Shown one piece after another: positions 9,956-19,138 of a stretch of DNA of 58,451 bases. Origin of the DNA: Candidatus Bathyarchaeota archaeon BA1 (GTDB lineage Archaea; Thermoproteota; Bathyarchaeia; Bathyarchaeales; Bathyarchaeaceae). Below the pieces are notes generated by a model. The model made no database searches and had not been told where the DNA came from. It saw only the letters and a program-made list of their open reading frames with translations. A program made the translations under genes and the position numbers. The stretch spans positions 1 to 58,451 of the forward strand of contig LIHJ01000026.1 in NCBI GenBank assembly GCA_001399805.1. Reading direction: 5' to 3'. Each line of letters starts with the position of its first letter. The first letter of the stretch is position 1.

Positions 9956-11065
9956 ATGTACAGCAAGCGGGACTACTATGAAGTTCTAGGCGTTCCTAGA
10001 AACGCTTCGAAGGAGGAGATAAAAAGGGCTTACCGCCAACTGGCCTTGAAATATCACCCTGATAGAAACAAGTCGCCTGAGGCTGAGGAAAAGTTTAAAG
10101 AGATATCGGAGGCGTATGCTGTTCTTTCTGACGACGACAAACGTATACAATATGATCAGTTTGGCTACGAGGGGATAAGTGGTAGATATACTTGGGACGA
10201 CATATTCAGGGGTGCAGACTTCGACAGCATTTTCAAGGATCTAGGCTTTGGCTTCGGCGGCTTTGACACCATATTTGACATGTTCTTTGGAGGTGGAGCC
10301 CGCGGGAGATATGGTCCGAGGAAGGGAGAAGACATACGGTATGACCTTGAACTAACCTTAGAAGAGGCAGCATTCGGTTTAAATACGGATATAGAGGTTC
10401 CCGGCTATGATATCTGCGACACTTGCCACGGTAGCGGGGTAAAACCGGGGACAGGCCCCAAAAGATGCCCAAAATGCAATGGGACAGGTGAAATACGACG
10501 CACAAGGAGCTTTGGTTTTACGCACTTCGCAGAAATTGAAACGTGCAATGAGTGTCATGGAAAGGGTGTGTTTATCGAAAACCTCTGCAAAGACTGCAAT
10601 GGCACGGGAACCGTGCAGCGCCTTCGCAAGATAAAGGTGAAGATTCCCCCCGGTATTGATAATGGATATAGCCTCAGGTTGGGTGGGGAGGGAAGGCCCG
10701 GAGTCCAAGGCGGTCCAAAGGGAGATCTATACGTGGCTGTTCACGTTAAGCCTCACAAAATTTTCAAAAGGAAAGGAAGCGACATCTTGTGTGATGCTCA
10801 CATAGGCTTTCCTCAAGCGGCATTAGGGACAGAAATTTATGTGCCAACTCTTGACGGCAAAGCAAGGCTCAGAATTCCAGCCGGAACCCAAACTGGCACA
10901 TTATTCCGATTGAAAGGAAAGGGTGTACCGAACCTACATGGTTGGGGGCGAGGAGATGAGCTTGTCAGAGTCATCGTTCGAACACCCACTAATTTGACGC
11001 GACGCCAGAAGGAACTCCTAGTCGAATTAGCAAAGGAGATAAAAGAAGAAGCCACGTTCAGTTAA
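9956..11065 (+). CDS. dnaJ: DnaJ (Hsp40) co-chaperone
   Basis: DnaJ stimulates DnaK ATPase and delivers substrates. The J domain (about 5-70) has the HPD triad in YHPDRN. A Gly/Phe-rich linker follows ([17 protein letters not shown]). The zinc domain has four CxxCxGxG repeats: [24 protein letters not shown] and CKDCNGTG. Two beta-barrel client domains and a dimerisation end complete the 369 residues, so this is a full type I DnaJ. It is third in the operon, 28 bases after dnaK. Confidence 0.97.
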   Translation: MYSKRDYYEVLGVPRNASKEEIKRAYRQLALKYHPDRNKSPEAEEKFKEISEAYAVLSDDDKRIQYDQFGYEGISGRYTWDDIFRGADFDSIFKDLGFGFGGFDTIFDMFFGGGARGRYGPRKGEDIRYDLELTLEEAAFGLNTDIEVPGYDICDTCHGSGVKPGTGPKRCPKCNGTGEIRRTRSFGFTHFAEIETCNECHGKGVFIENLCKDCNGTGTVQRLRKIKVKIPPGIDNGYSLRLGGEGRPGVQGGPKGDLYVAVHVKPHKIFKRKGSDILCDAHIGFPQAALGTEIYVPTLDGKARLRIPAGTQTGTLFRLKGKGVPNLHGWGRGDELVRVIVRTPTNLTRRQKELLVELAKEIKEEATFS

Positions 11066-11082
11066 CTGAGCCCCTATCGAAT

Positions 11083-11742
11083 ATGGAGGTTAATGCCACG
11101 TCACGGGATCAAAATCCGCGTGGCTCCATAGATCGAAGGTCTCTTATCCGGCCTTTTGATACGCTGCTACTTTTGAGGGAAGGGCAATGGCCTTTGGTGG
11201 AAGTGAGGCCCACGTCCATAAGGATAATGGAGACTCCCAGCCCCTCCATTCAACGGTTTAAAGTACCATACGTCCCGACTTCAATGGAAACTGCGAAGAG
11301 GATGCTTGAAATCGCCAAGGTTGGATCAGAAGACGTGGTTTATGACCTAGGTTGCGGCGACGGACGCATATTGATCTTGGCTGTTGAGGAGTTCGGAGCC
11401 AAGGGGGCAGTTGGATACGAGATAAGGAAGGAGTTGTACAAATCAACCCAATTAAGGATCGAGCATCGAGGGTTGCAGGGTAGAATTAGGCTGGTGAACG
11501 GGGACCTGTTTGAGGCCGACTTATCCAAAGCCACCGTCATCACTTTGTACCTAAACGGCTCGGCTAATGAGCGACTTAAGCCAAAACTGGAAAGGGAGAC
11601 CAGACCCGGCACCCGAGTGGTGAGCCATGACTTCGAGATTAGTGAGTGGCAACCAACGCGGAAAGAGATCCTCTATGGAGATACTATTTACCTTTACGTC
11701 GTTCCAGAAGCTTTTCAGAGGTTGGGGTCCCCTAGACCTTGA
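11083..11742 (+). CDS. Class I SAM-dependent methyltransferase (FAM173/DOT1-like fold)
   Basis: A Rossmann-fold methyltransferase of 219 residues. Motif I is VVYDLGCGDGRILI (about 86-99), the acidic loop after beta 2 is VGYEIR, and a later strand gives VITLYLNGSANERLKPKL. That last motif resembles the FAM173/DOT1-like group, which methylate lysines (family knowledge; substrate here unknown). About 70 N-terminal residues precede the fold and may be partly wrongly assigned; a later start is possible. It lies 17 bases after dnaJ and could share the operon transcript. Confidence 0.8.
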   Translation: MEVNATSRDQNPRGSIDRRSLIRPFDTLLLLREGQWPLVEVRPTSIRIMETPSPSIQRFKVPYVPTSMETAKRMLEIAKVGSEDVVYDLGCGDGRILILAVEEFGAKGAVGYEIRKELYKSTQLRIEHRGLQGRIRLVNGDLFEADLSKATVITLYLNGSANERLKPKLERETRPGTRVVSHDFEISEWQPTRKEILYGDTIYLYVVPEAFQRLGSPRP

Positions 11743-11813
11743 AGAAGTCTTCACTCGCATGGGCAACGGAAATTACGCAATTATAAATGGAAAATATGGA
11801 TTGTGACCGTTAA

Positions 11814-12653
11814 ATGGTCAAGGTAAGGATTTTGGTTATCCCAAATCACATCAAGAGCGCCGCATTGAGAGCAGCTAAGTATTTGGAGAAGATTGATTAC
11901 GACGCTGTGTTCTTGAACTTTTCAAGGGATTTGGAGGAGGGCATAAGAGCCCTTGCCGAAGGGGCGCCCTACAATTTCATAATCGAAAGGTTAAAGAAGT
12001 TAAGGTTGGTTCCGGAACCTTTTGGCGCCTGGGGGTACAGCGCAGAGCCGATTTTGCTAGCCTTAAGGGGGATCTTAAACAAGAGGCCCGACATCAAGAT
12101 TCACTGTTATCGGGATTCATCCTTCGATCTGCTTTCTGTAAAGATGGCCGAGAGGATAGCGCTGCTGACCTTCAGGGTGTGTTCAACGGGAAAGATAAAT
12201 GCGGAAGAGTGGGAGTCCCTCCTAAAGTCATTCTTAGAGCCAGAGGCAGAGGCCCTAAAAGAGGAGACGGACTTTATCGCAAGAAAGGCCGAGAGCAGCG
12301 AAGACGGGATTTGCGTAGCAGGCTTTAATGGAAGATATATTAGAACGCGCCTGATGGAGGAGGGCTACAATACTAGCCTGGCATACCTCTATATTCCGTA
12401 CCATTTTACTCCCATTGAAGTTCTATTGCGAGAAATGCGGCGAGCAACCGTCCGAGGTAACTCGCCCTCCTACAATAGGATAACACAACTCGTGCAACAT
12501 CACGTTCAGTTCATAAGGGAATACGTAACCATAAATGAAGATTACGATGAAGCATACAGCAGATGGGTGTGCGAGAAAGCTCCCTGGCTCATGTGCCTCT
12601 CAAGAGTATTAGAAATCTGGCCAAAGCTACAGATAAAGGAGGAAGCTGGGTGA
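11814..12653 (+). CDS. Conserved archaeal protein of unknown function
   Basis: This 279-residue soluble protein shows no motif I can assign with certainty. It alternates hydrophobic strands (VRILVIPNHIKSAAL; GICVAGFNGRYIRTRL) with helices. It ends in a region with Cys, Trp and aromatic residues (WVCEKAPWLMCLSRVLEIWP). The general layout recalls the TraB/ChaN-like (Tiki) group of putative hydrolases, but this is weak inference. Its stop overlaps the GTG start of the L35Ae gene by 3 bases, so the two are translationally coupled. Confidence 0.7.
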   Translation: MVKVRILVIPNHIKSAALRAAKYLEKIDYDAVFLNFSRDLEEGIRALAEGAPYNFIIERLKKLRLVPEPFGAWGYSAEPILLALRGILNKRPDIKIHCYRDSSFDLLSVKMAERIALLTFRVCSTGKINAEEWESLLKSFLEPEAEALKEETDFIARKAESSEDGICVAGFNGRYIRTRLMEEGYNTSLAYLYIPYHFTPIEVLLREMRRATVRGNSPSYNRITQLVQHHVQFIREYVTINEDYDEAYSRWVCEKAPWLMCLSRVLEIWPKLQIKEEAG

Positions 12654-12940
12654 ATAGTCACGAGAGAGCATTATATAAAACCCTTAAGGGCATCATTGTG
12701 AGTTATCGTAAGGGTCCTAAAACCCAGAACCCCAAAGAATGCCTCCTTAGGTTTCCCGGAGTCGAAACGGATGAAGCGGCGGGTCGGCTAATAGGTCGTA
12801 AGGTGGCATGGCCCGTGGAAGAGCGAAGGTGTAGAGGAAAGATTGTGGCGTTGCACGGGAAGAATGGAATTGTTAGGGCTCGTTTCAATAAGGGTGTGCC
12901 TGGTCAAGCCTTGGGAAGCTGGGCGGAGATAATCGGATAA
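12650..12940 (+). CDS. rpl35ae: Ribosomal protein L35Ae (eL33)
   Basis: This is a 96-residue large-subunit ribosomal protein. The family core is present: GIIVSYRKGPKTQNPKECLL, then GRKVAWP, GKIVALHGKNGIVRARF and a final PGQALGSWAEII. The start is the GTG at 12650, which overlaps the stop of the upstream gene (GTGA) and follows AAAGGAGGAAG. A longer frame reaching back to 12563 merely runs into the upstream gene. Confidence 0.95.
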   Translation: MNSHERALYKTLKGIIVSYRKGPKTQNPKECLLRFPGVETDEAAGRLIGRKVAWPVEERRCRGKIVALHGKNGIVRARFNKGVPGQALGSWAEIIG

Positions 12941-12988
12941 AAGTTAGCGTCACTTCTTGAAAGCGTGAAATGCTGGAGGCAGCGAACA

Positions 12989-13258
12989 CTAGGCCCTCCA
13001 CATCATCAAGATTTCTATTTCACTTATTCCATCGATATTTCGTAGATGTTTCTCCACATCATCCAAACCACCAGATTTTTCCTCAGGGAAAACAATGTAC
13101 GCAATCAAGGCGACGAGACCGAAGGCTATGGGCTCCTCAACAAATTTGTGAACCGAAGCATACTCTGGCAAGCTACTCTTCACTTTCTCTTTTAACGAAT
13201 TAAGGTTGATCGTGATGTCGGATGGAAAGATTTTCATGGAAACCACGACCTTTGTCAT
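12989..13258 (-). CDS. ef1b: Elongation factor 1-beta (aEF-1B)
   Basis: This 89-residue protein matches archaeal aEF-1beta, the exchange factor that reloads EF-1alpha with GTP. Diagnostic parts are VVVSMKIFPSDITINL at the start, the central EEPIAFGLVALIAYIVFPEE, and the C-terminal VEKHLRNIDGISEIEIL. Length is normal. It lies 12 bases downstream of the zinc-ribbon gene, a pairing common in archaea (established context), and the two form a minus-strand operon. Confidence 0.95.
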   Translation of the reverse strand: MTKVVVSMKIFPSDITINLNSLKEKVKSSLPEYASVHKFVEEPIAFGLVALIAYIVFPEEKSGGLDDVEKHLRNIDGISEIEILMMWRA

Positions 13259-13270
13259 GCATCATCCCCC

Positions 13271-13456
13271 TCAAGGTCCCTCAAAACCACACTTAGGACA
13301 GCGGTAGGTTCTCCCAAACCTTCGGCATTTAGAGCAACGCCAAATCGTTATTTCCCCACAGTTTGGGCATGGGAATTTTGTTGCCTCTGCCCCCGGGGCG
13401 ATAATTCGGTGGCATGAAGTGCACGTGGGCACGGTGACGCTCAATCTCTCGCTCAC
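13271..13456 (-). CDS. Zinc-ribbon protein (DUF1610 type)
   Basis: This 61-residue protein consists of two zinc-binding knuckle pairs: CTSCHR with CPNCGE, and CSKCRRFG with CPKCGF. It matches the small archaeal zinc-ribbon RNA-binding family usually encoded next to aEF-1beta. A role in translation is inferred from that context only. It is first in the two-gene operon. Confidence 0.9.
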   Translation of the reverse strand: MSERLSVTVPTCTSCHRIIAPGAEATKFPCPNCGEITIWRCSKCRRFGRTYRCPKCGFEGP

Positions 13457-13590
13457 ATTACCACCTCGAGGCGACCCGATATAGAGGTACCTCCTTATAT
13501 GTGCTATGTTTTAAAGGATGGTTAAGTGTGGCGACATTATTAAAAGGCTGTGCCTCATACTCATGATTGACCGAGCAATGAGGAAAATAT

Positions 13591-14835
13591 GTGAATGTAA
13601 AGGCTGACATCGTTGTCGTCGGGGCTGGCCCGTGCGGCTCCTTTTCGGCTTTGACAGCGGCGAAACTGGGTGCAGAGGTTGTAGTGTGCGAGGAGCATAG
13701 GGAGATAGGGTTTCCCGCGCACTGTGCGGGTCATGTAAGTATAAGTGGCTTAAAATTTTTGGGACTAGACTTACCACAAAGGATCATTGAGAACGAGATC
13801 AGGGGTGCGGTTTTTCACTCGCCGTCAGGTGAAGAATTGGAGATCAGACGCGCCTCTCCCGTGAGCCTTGTAGTTAACAGGAAATTGTTTGATAAGCACC
13901 TCGCGGATCTTGCTATGAAGGCCGGGGTGCAATACCTCTTAGGGTCGAGGGCCGAATCGCCTCTTCTTTCTTCAGGCTTTGTCAAAGGGGTTACCATTTT
14001 AAGGGGAGGGATCAAGGAGGCTCTGGCATCTGAGATGGTGATAGATGCTGAAGGGTGCTCGTCCATCCTCCTGAAGAGGGCTGGGCTACAAACGCTCAAC
14101 AGGTCCATGGTGGTCAACGCCATTCAAGTGGAAGTCGATTATGTGGATAAAGTAAACTTGGATACGGTTGAGGTGTATTTTGGCCGAAAATTCGCGCCTG
14201 GCCATTTTGCGTGGATCATTCCCAAAAGGGACGGTTCAGCCAAGGTGGGGCTAGCCACCGGGATGGGCGACCCACGGGAATATTTGCAGCGTTTCATGCG
14301 GGAACACCCTATAGCATCCAAAAAATTGAGAAAAAGCAGTATCACCGACCTCTCCTTACATCCCATTCCGCTTGGAGGGGCCATCCCAAAAACATATTCG
14401 AATGGGTTCCTCATCGTAGGGGACGCAGCCTCACAGGTTAAACCAACAACCGGAGGCGGCCTCATCCCTGGATTGTTATGCTCCAAGATCGCAGGTGAAG
14501 TGGCATATGAAGCCTTAGAAAGCAACGATTTTTCCAAATCATCTCTGTCAAGTTACCAGTCCCGATGGAAGGAGATAATCGGTTTTGACATGGCGGTGAT
14601 GTATCAAATAAGGAGGGTGTTCAACCGACTATCTGACAACAGAATCGACAAAATCATCGATGTATGTGCAAAATCGGAGGTGAACAGAATACTTGAGGAG
14701 GCGGCAGACATAGATTTTGAGGGAAGATCGCTGATCCGCATGGCCCGGCATCCAGCAACCATAATCACAGCGTTATATTTCGTGTTTTCATCACTATTCA
14801 GCCCCAAGATGGAAAGATTAAACCCTGCCAAATAG
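13591..14835 (+). CDS. Geranylgeranyl reductase family FAD-dependent oxidoreductase
   Basis: This 414-residue flavoprotein has the N-terminal FAD motif VVVGAGPCGSFSALTAAKLG. It also has the family's PxxYC-like substrate segment near HCAGHVSISGL and the second FAD motif FLIVGDAASQVKPTTGGG. Members reduce the isoprenoid chains of archaeal ether lipids at the membrane surface; which double bonds this one reduces is unknown. The C-terminal helix (TIITALYFVFSSLF) is hydrophobic and may anchor it. The start is a GTG at 13591 with a purine-rich stretch upstream. An in-frame later start is not needed because the FAD strand begins at once. Confidence 0.93.
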   Translation: MNVKADIVVVGAGPCGSFSALTAAKLGAEVVVCEEHREIGFPAHCAGHVSISGLKFLGLDLPQRIIENEIRGAVFHSPSGEELEIRRASPVSLVVNRKLFDKHLADLAMKAGVQYLLGSRAESPLLSSGFVKGVTILRGGIKEALASEMVIDAEGCSSILLKRAGLQTLNRSMVVNAIQVEVDYVDKVNLDTVEVYFGRKFAPGHFAWIIPKRDGSAKVGLATGMGDPREYLQRFMREHPIASKKLRKSSITDLSLHPIPLGGAIPKTYSNGFLIVGDAASQVKPTTGGGLIPGLLCSKIAGEVAYEALESNDFSKSSLSSYQSRWKEIIGFDMAVMYQIRRVFNRLSDNRIDKIIDVCAKSEVNRILEEAADIDFEGRSLIRMARHPATIITALYFVFSSLFSPKMERLNPAK

Positions 14836-14843
14836 CAGCTCAA

Positions 14844-14853
14844 AATTTAAATG
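14844..14853 (+). promoter_or_regulatory. TATA-like box of the Pth2 gene
   Basis: AATTTAAATG lies about 25-34 bases upstream of the ATG at 14878. That spacing suits a transcript with little or no leader and supports that start over the TTG at 14866. Confidence 0.4.
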
Positions 14854-14877
14854 CATTTGAGATAATTGAGATTCGAT

Positions 14878-15240
14878 ATGCCCGAGTTTACGTACAAGCA
14901 AGTAATCATTCTTCGAGTTGACCTAAAAATGAGCAAGGGGAAGATGGCAGCTCAAGCTGGGCATGCGGCAGTTTCAGCGGCTGAGGAAGCAAGGAAAAAG
15001 TATCCCGACTGGTGGGATGCTTGGATGGAGGAGGGACAGTGCAAAATAGCCGCGAAGGCAGGATCTGAACAGGAACTTCTCGGGCTGGAGAAAACAGCCC
15101 AGAAGCTAAAGTTGCCGTCTGCTTTAATTATAGATAAGGGTTTGACCGAGCTACCTCCGGGCACCATCACATGCTTAGGGATTGGTCCCGCACCCACTCA
15201 TCAAATAGATAAGGTAACAGGGAAACTCAACCTTCTATGA
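14878..15240 (+). CDS. pth2: Peptidyl-tRNA hydrolase, Pth2 type
   Basis: Pth2 frees peptide from peptidyl-tRNA that fell off ribosomes. The 120 residues show the family pattern: QVIILRVDLKMSKGKMAAQAGHAAV at the N-terminus (catalytic Lys and the conserved QAGHA), then SALIIDKGLTELPPGTITCLGIGP near the C-terminus. I chose the ATG at 14878, placed correctly behind a TATA-like box; a TTG at 14866 would add MRFD. TruD follows 10 bases later on the same strand. Confidence 0.95.
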   Translation: MPEFTYKQVIILRVDLKMSKGKMAAQAGHAAVSAAEEARKKYPDWWDAWMEEGQCKIAAKAGSEQELLGLEKTAQKLKLPSALIIDKGLTELPPGTITCLGIGPAPTHQIDKVTGKLNLL

Positions 15241-15250
15241 GGCGAATTGC

Positions 15251-16612
15251 TTGAGGGTTTCTAGGCTGGAGAGGGGGCTTGGCATAGAGGTTTATGCCTC
15301 TAAGTCGTTGGGGATTGGGGGGAGAATCCGTCAAGTCCCCGAAGACTTCATTGTTGAAGAAATCCTGGTGGATGGGTCAAGGGCAGAGGTTCAACCGATT
15401 AAAACCGAGCAACCCAGCGTGAGTGGGCGCTATCTAACGTGCGTTTTGGTGAAACGAGACTGGGACACGCTTCTTGCCATTAAGGAGGTTTCGAAGCGCT
15501 TAGGAATAAGCTATGAGAGCATCCAAATGGCCGGCATAAAGGATGCAAAGGCTGTCACCGCCCAGCACATCAGCATAGGAGGCGTCTCACGTGAGCGGGT
15601 TTCAAGATTGAGGGTCAGGGATCTCATCCTTTACCCACTACGTTTTTCTAATGAAAAGATCTCCCCCCACCACCTCTGGGGTAATCAATTTCACATCTCT
15701 GTCAGAGGAATTACTCACTCCTCCTCCGCGATTAAACAGCGAGTCGAAAATGTGCAAAAGGAGTTGTCGTATTTAGGTGGGTTTCCCAACTTTTTCGGGC
15801 ATCAACGCTTCGGCACCCTTCGACCCATCACCCACTTGGTAGGCAGCTCATTGGTGCGGGGAGAATTGGAAAAGGCGGCGCTCACCTTCCTTGCTCAGCC
15901 AAGCCCGCATGAGCATCCAGAGGCAAGAGAGGCACGACAACAGCTACAAGACACGAGAGACTTTAGGGCGGCAACACGCTATTTTCCGAGGCATCTCGAG
16001 TATGAACGTCTGATGCTCGGCCACCTGTCAAAACAACCGAGGGACTATGTGGGCGCTTTCCGAAGGCTACCCTTAAAGTTGCGGAAGCTCTTCGTTCAAG
16101 CCTATCAAGCCTATCTTTTTAACCGATTCCTCAGTCAAAGGATTCAGGGAGGCATCCCCATGAATGAGGCTCAGGTTGGAGACCATGTCGTGAAGCTTGA
16201 CAGCCATGGGTTACCAACATCCGAGTCCACACAAGTGACCGCCCAGTCTCGTTCGGATATTAGGGAAGCATTAGAAGAGGGCAGAGCGCGGATTGCCATC
16301 CCACTCGCAGGCTTTAGGCAAAAAGCATCGAATGGGTCACAGGGTGAGATTGAAAAAAGCATACTTGAAATGGAAAAAGTGGCTCCCAAGGATTTTCGAA
16401 TTTCGCCCATGCCTGAAATAAGTGCTGCAGGCGGATTACGGACCATTTTAGCGCCAATGATCAACCTTACCATTGAAATGGCGTCTCAGGATTCTGCAAA
16501 TGCCTCTAAGCGCAAAATAAGCTTGGATTTCATGTTAAACAGGGGTTCGTATGCAACCATACTTTTGCGGGAATTTATGAAGCCACAGGACCCGATAAAA
16601 GCGGGTTTTTAA
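15251..16612 (+). CDS. truD: TruD family tRNA pseudouridine synthase
   Basis: This 453-residue enzyme makes pseudouridine at position 13 of tRNA in other organisms. The catalytic motif MAGIKDAKAVTAQ (GxKDxxA, catalytic Asp) is present. So are PEDFIVEEI at the N-terminus and the GGFPNFFGHQRFGTLRP segment typical of TruD. The start is TTG at 15251. Its stop overlaps the stop of the convergent AspRS gene by 4 bases (16609-16612). Confidence 0.95.
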   Translation: MRVSRLERGLGIEVYASKSLGIGGRIRQVPEDFIVEEILVDGSRAEVQPIKTEQPSVSGRYLTCVLVKRDWDTLLAIKEVSKRLGISYESIQMAGIKDAKAVTAQHISIGGVSRERVSRLRVRDLILYPLRFSNEKISPHHLWGNQFHISVRGITHSSSAIKQRVENVQKELSYLGGFPNFFGHQRFGTLRPITHLVGSSLVRGELEKAALTFLAQPSPHEHPEAREARQQLQDTRDFRAATRYFPRHLEYERLMLGHLSKQPRDYVGAFRRLPLKLRKLFVQAYQAYLFNRFLSQRIQGGIPMNEAQVGDHVVKLDSHGLPTSESTQVTAQSRSDIREALEEGRARIAIPLAGFRQKASNGSQGEIEKSILEMEKVAPKDFRISPMPEISAAGGLRTILAPMINLTIEMASQDSANASKRKISLDFMLNRGSYATILLREFMKPQDPIKAGF

Positions 16613-17928
16613 GGTGTAAGCCTAAAGCGATCTCTTGGAAAAAGCGTGACTTCGCGTATGTTGTGTTTTCCGGTAAGCATCATCATCAATCGTTCGAGAC
16701 CTGCAGCCCATCCCGCATGAGGGGGCATGCCATAATCGAACACCTGCAGGTGATACTTGAACGATTCAGGGCGTAGTCCTTGCTCCGTCAGCCTCTTAAT
16801 CAGGAGGTCCTTGGAGTTGACACGAGAACCTCCGGAGGCGATTTCTATCCAACGCCACATGAGGTCAAACGCCTCACATAAATCCGGGTTGTCGTCTCGA
16901 GGTTTTAAATAAAAAGGTTTAGATTTGGTTGGCCAGTCGGTGATGAAGTAGAAGTAGGGATGAAGCCTGCCCAGTGTTCTAAGCGCGGGGGTGGGGATGT
17001 CCTCACCCCATGGAACCTCGACCCCCTCCTGCCTCAACTCCTTAATTATTTCATCGTAGGTGAAACGTTTGAAGGGCGTCTTCGGCACTTCAACCCTATG
17101 TCTCAGAATTTTCAACTCTTTTTGGCAAGACTCCTTTATGACCAGGCACGTGTGATGCATAAGTTCTTCCAGAACCCCCATCACATCATCTGCGGTGGCA
17201 AATGCCTCCTCAATATCAATTGAAATGAACTCGCTCAGGTGGCGTCTGGTATGGGACTCCTCCGCCCTGAAGAAGGGCCCAATTTCAAAAACCCTCTCGA
17301 AATCCATAACCAGTTGCTCCTTGTACAACTGGGGGCTTTGCGCCATGAAGGCCTCTCGTCCATAGTATGAAACGGGGAAAAGGGCGGCTCCGCCCTCGGT
17401 GGCGGAAGCAATGATTCTTGGTGTGTGCACCTCGATGAAGCCTTGTTTGGATAAGAAACTCCGCATCGCTTCCAGTGCAACATGCTGAAGTCTGAAGATG
17501 GCTCGGTTTTGGTCTCTACGTAGATCGAGGACTCGCGCATCCAACCGCACGTCGATGTCTGCAGGCGTGCGACCAGTTACATCGATGGGCAGTGGGTGCT
17601 TTGCTATCCCTAATATTCGGATCTCACTCGGGATGATTTCAGCCCCTCCCGGGGCCTTCTCCATCTTTTTGACCGTTCCCCTTACACCAACGCTGTACTG
17701 TCGTTGTATGGAGTCTGCCCTTTTTATGACCGAATCTTTGACCATATTGCGTGGGATGGTAACTTGAACGTTTCCCTCTTTATCTTGCAGGACCACGAAC
17801 CGTATTCCGCCTAGGTCCCGAATGTCTTTAACCCAGCCTAAAACAATGACCTCCTCCCCATCCAGTTCGGGCTTTATATCCACGGAATGGTGAGTTCTAC
17901 GCCAATCCCCCAGCTGATCTACTTCCAT
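16609..17928 (-). CDS. aspS: Aspartyl-tRNA synthetase (possibly Asp/Asn non-discriminating)
   Basis: This 439-residue class IIb synthetase has an N-terminal OB fold that reads the anticodon (GWVKDIRDLGGIRFVVLQDK). The catalytic core carries motif 2 (FEIGPFFRAEESHTRRHLSE) and motif 3 (GWAAGLERLMMMLTG). In archaeal AspRS, a Trp in the GWVxxxxDLGG loop and a Lys in the KxxxGxE loop give strict tRNA-Asp recognition; relaxed enzymes have His and Pro. Here the positions appear to be Lys (GWVK) and Pro (KAPGGAE), so the second is of the relaxed type. Asparagine may then be made by GatCAB (inference). Confidence 0.95.
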   Translation of the reverse strand: MEVDQLGDWRRTHHSVDIKPELDGEEVIVLGWVKDIRDLGGIRFVVLQDKEGNVQVTIPRNMVKDSVIKRADSIQRQYSVGVRGTVKKMEKAPGGAEIIPSEIRILGIAKHPLPIDVTGRTPADIDVRLDARVLDLRRDQNRAIFRLQHVALEAMRSFLSKQGFIEVHTPRIIASATEGGAALFPVSYYGREAFMAQSPQLYKEQLVMDFERVFEIGPFFRAEESHTRRHLSEFISIDIEEAFATADDVMGVLEELMHHTCLVIKESCQKELKILRHRVEVPKTPFKRFTYDEIIKELRQEGVEVPWGEDIPTPALRTLGRLHPYFYFITDWPTKSKPFYLKPRDDNPDLCEAFDLMWRWIEIASGGSRVNSKDLLIKRLTEQGLRPESFKYHLQVFDYGMPPHAGWAAGLERLMMMLTGKHNIREVTLFPRDRFRLTP

Positions 17929-17943
17929 AGAAGGAGCTCCTTG

Positions 17944-18459
17944 TCAACTTGAGAATTCCACCCTAAGGGTGATTCCGCGAACCCTTTGAGCGATCTTTTT
18001 TAATGCGCTTATGTTGATTGGGGGCGGTCTTTGCCTCCTTTTTGTTAAAATCACCCTGGTTTCCGTGCTTCCGTCTGGCAGCCAAATCGTGTTTATGGTT
18101 ATAATGCTGAGTGGAGCAAACAAATCCTCCAGGAATTTTCTATCATTCACCCCATATTCGAGCACACGAATTGACTTCCCGGTATCCTTTCCCAACGCCT
18201 TGACTATCTTTCCACTATAACTCAGCATGCGGGCCACATCACCTCGCCCAACGATCACGGCTAAAACACCATTCGCCTCCACAGCCTTGTAAAAATACAT
18301 CTCTTGCAGAGGCGGATATGTGTCTTCGAGTGATAGAAGTAAGCGGGCGACTTTAAGGTCTATCTCACTCACTTCCCCAGACCGAACCTTTTCTTGACAC
18401 TTGGGACATAATATCCCGCTCTTTAAGCAGAAATGACATATGTTAGGCATCTTAGGCAT
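17944..18459 (-). CDS. NusA-like KH-domain protein with zinc ribbon
   Basis: This 171-residue protein starts with a four-Cys zinc ribbon (CHFCLKSGILCPKC). Helical and KH-like segments follow (VIVGRGDVARMLSYSGKIVKAL, a pseudo-GxxG loop; SIRVLEYGVNDRKFLEDLF). This layout matches archaeal NusA-like transcription elongation proteins that bind RNA. It lies 15 bases upstream of aspS on the same strand and is probably co-transcribed. Assignment rests on domain layout; function in archaea is inferred. Confidence 0.8.
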   Translation of the reverse strand: MPKMPNICHFCLKSGILCPKCQEKVRSGEVSEIDLKVARLLLSLEDTYPPLQEMYFYKAVEANGVLAVIVGRGDVARMLSYSGKIVKALGKDTGKSIRVLEYGVNDRKFLEDLFAPLSIITINTIWLPDGSTETRVILTKRRQRPPPINISALKKIAQRVRGITLRVEFSS

Positions 18460-18703
18460 CTATCCATCAACGACCTCATTAGATTAAAGTGGCATCATAC
18501 AGAGAAAGCATTAAGGTCATATAAATTTACCTAATGGATCTAAAGACAATTAAAAAATCACTTCTATCAGTTTCCTCGCTTATGTTTTCAGGAGGGTCTC
18601 CTTGCTGATTCGTTCTCACTTTTAAGGAACGTATTGATTAACCGCCCTGAGATAAAACTTTGAAATAAAAGGAAAGCGGAGCCTTTAGGTTAATCGAGTC
18701 GGC

Positions 18704-18982
18704 CTATTTTGTCAAGGTGATTTCGATGGTGCTGACATTTGAAGGCGTGCCACCCTCTTCTCTGGGTGCCAGCTGTTGTGTGCCGATGTCCACGGTTTTG
18801 ATTTGTACATCTGGTAGGAATCGGCGTCTGACAATCTCGACGACATCAATGGCCCGGCTGATGGCTCTACCCCGAGCCTTCACGTTTACTTCCTTTGCTC
18901 CGCCATGGAAGAGGGTTATGCAGGCCAATACGTAGTTCATCGCTGGCTTTCGTCCAATCAACACGGAGTTGCTCTCTGACAT
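18704..18982 (-). CDS. albA: Alba chromatin protein
   Basis: Alba is a small dimeric protein that binds DNA and RNA. This 92-residue copy has the N-terminal [17 protein letters not shown], with the Lys that is acetylated in Sulfolobus homologues, and the core [20 protein letters not shown]. The C-terminus ends in [10 protein letters not shown]. It is divergent from the Lrp-type gene at 19139. A T-rich TATA-like stretch lies just upstream on the minus strand. Confidence 0.95.
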   Translation of the reverse strand: MSESNSVLIGRKPAMNYVLACITLFHGGAKEVNVKARGRAISRAIDVVEIVRRRFLPDVQIKTVDIGTQQLAPREEGGTPSNVSTIEITLTK

Positions 18983-19103
18983 ATCATCGCCTCACTCTCT
19001 TATCTTTTTGCATTAAAACTTTTTTATGCTCTTTCTGTTACATAAATGCGTTGCGGTCCCTCCGATATTCTGCAGCATACCTTTTTATATTAATTGACAT
19101 ATG

Positions 19104-19113
19104 TAAATATATA
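19104..19113 (+). promoter_or_regulatory. TATA box of the Lrp-type regulator
   Basis: TAAATATATA lies about 26-35 bases before the ATG at 19139, the usual distance for an archaeal TATA box. The start itself follows AAAGGTGG. Confidence 0.5.
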
Positions 19114-19138
19114 ATTTAACTAAAGAAAAGGTGGTCGC

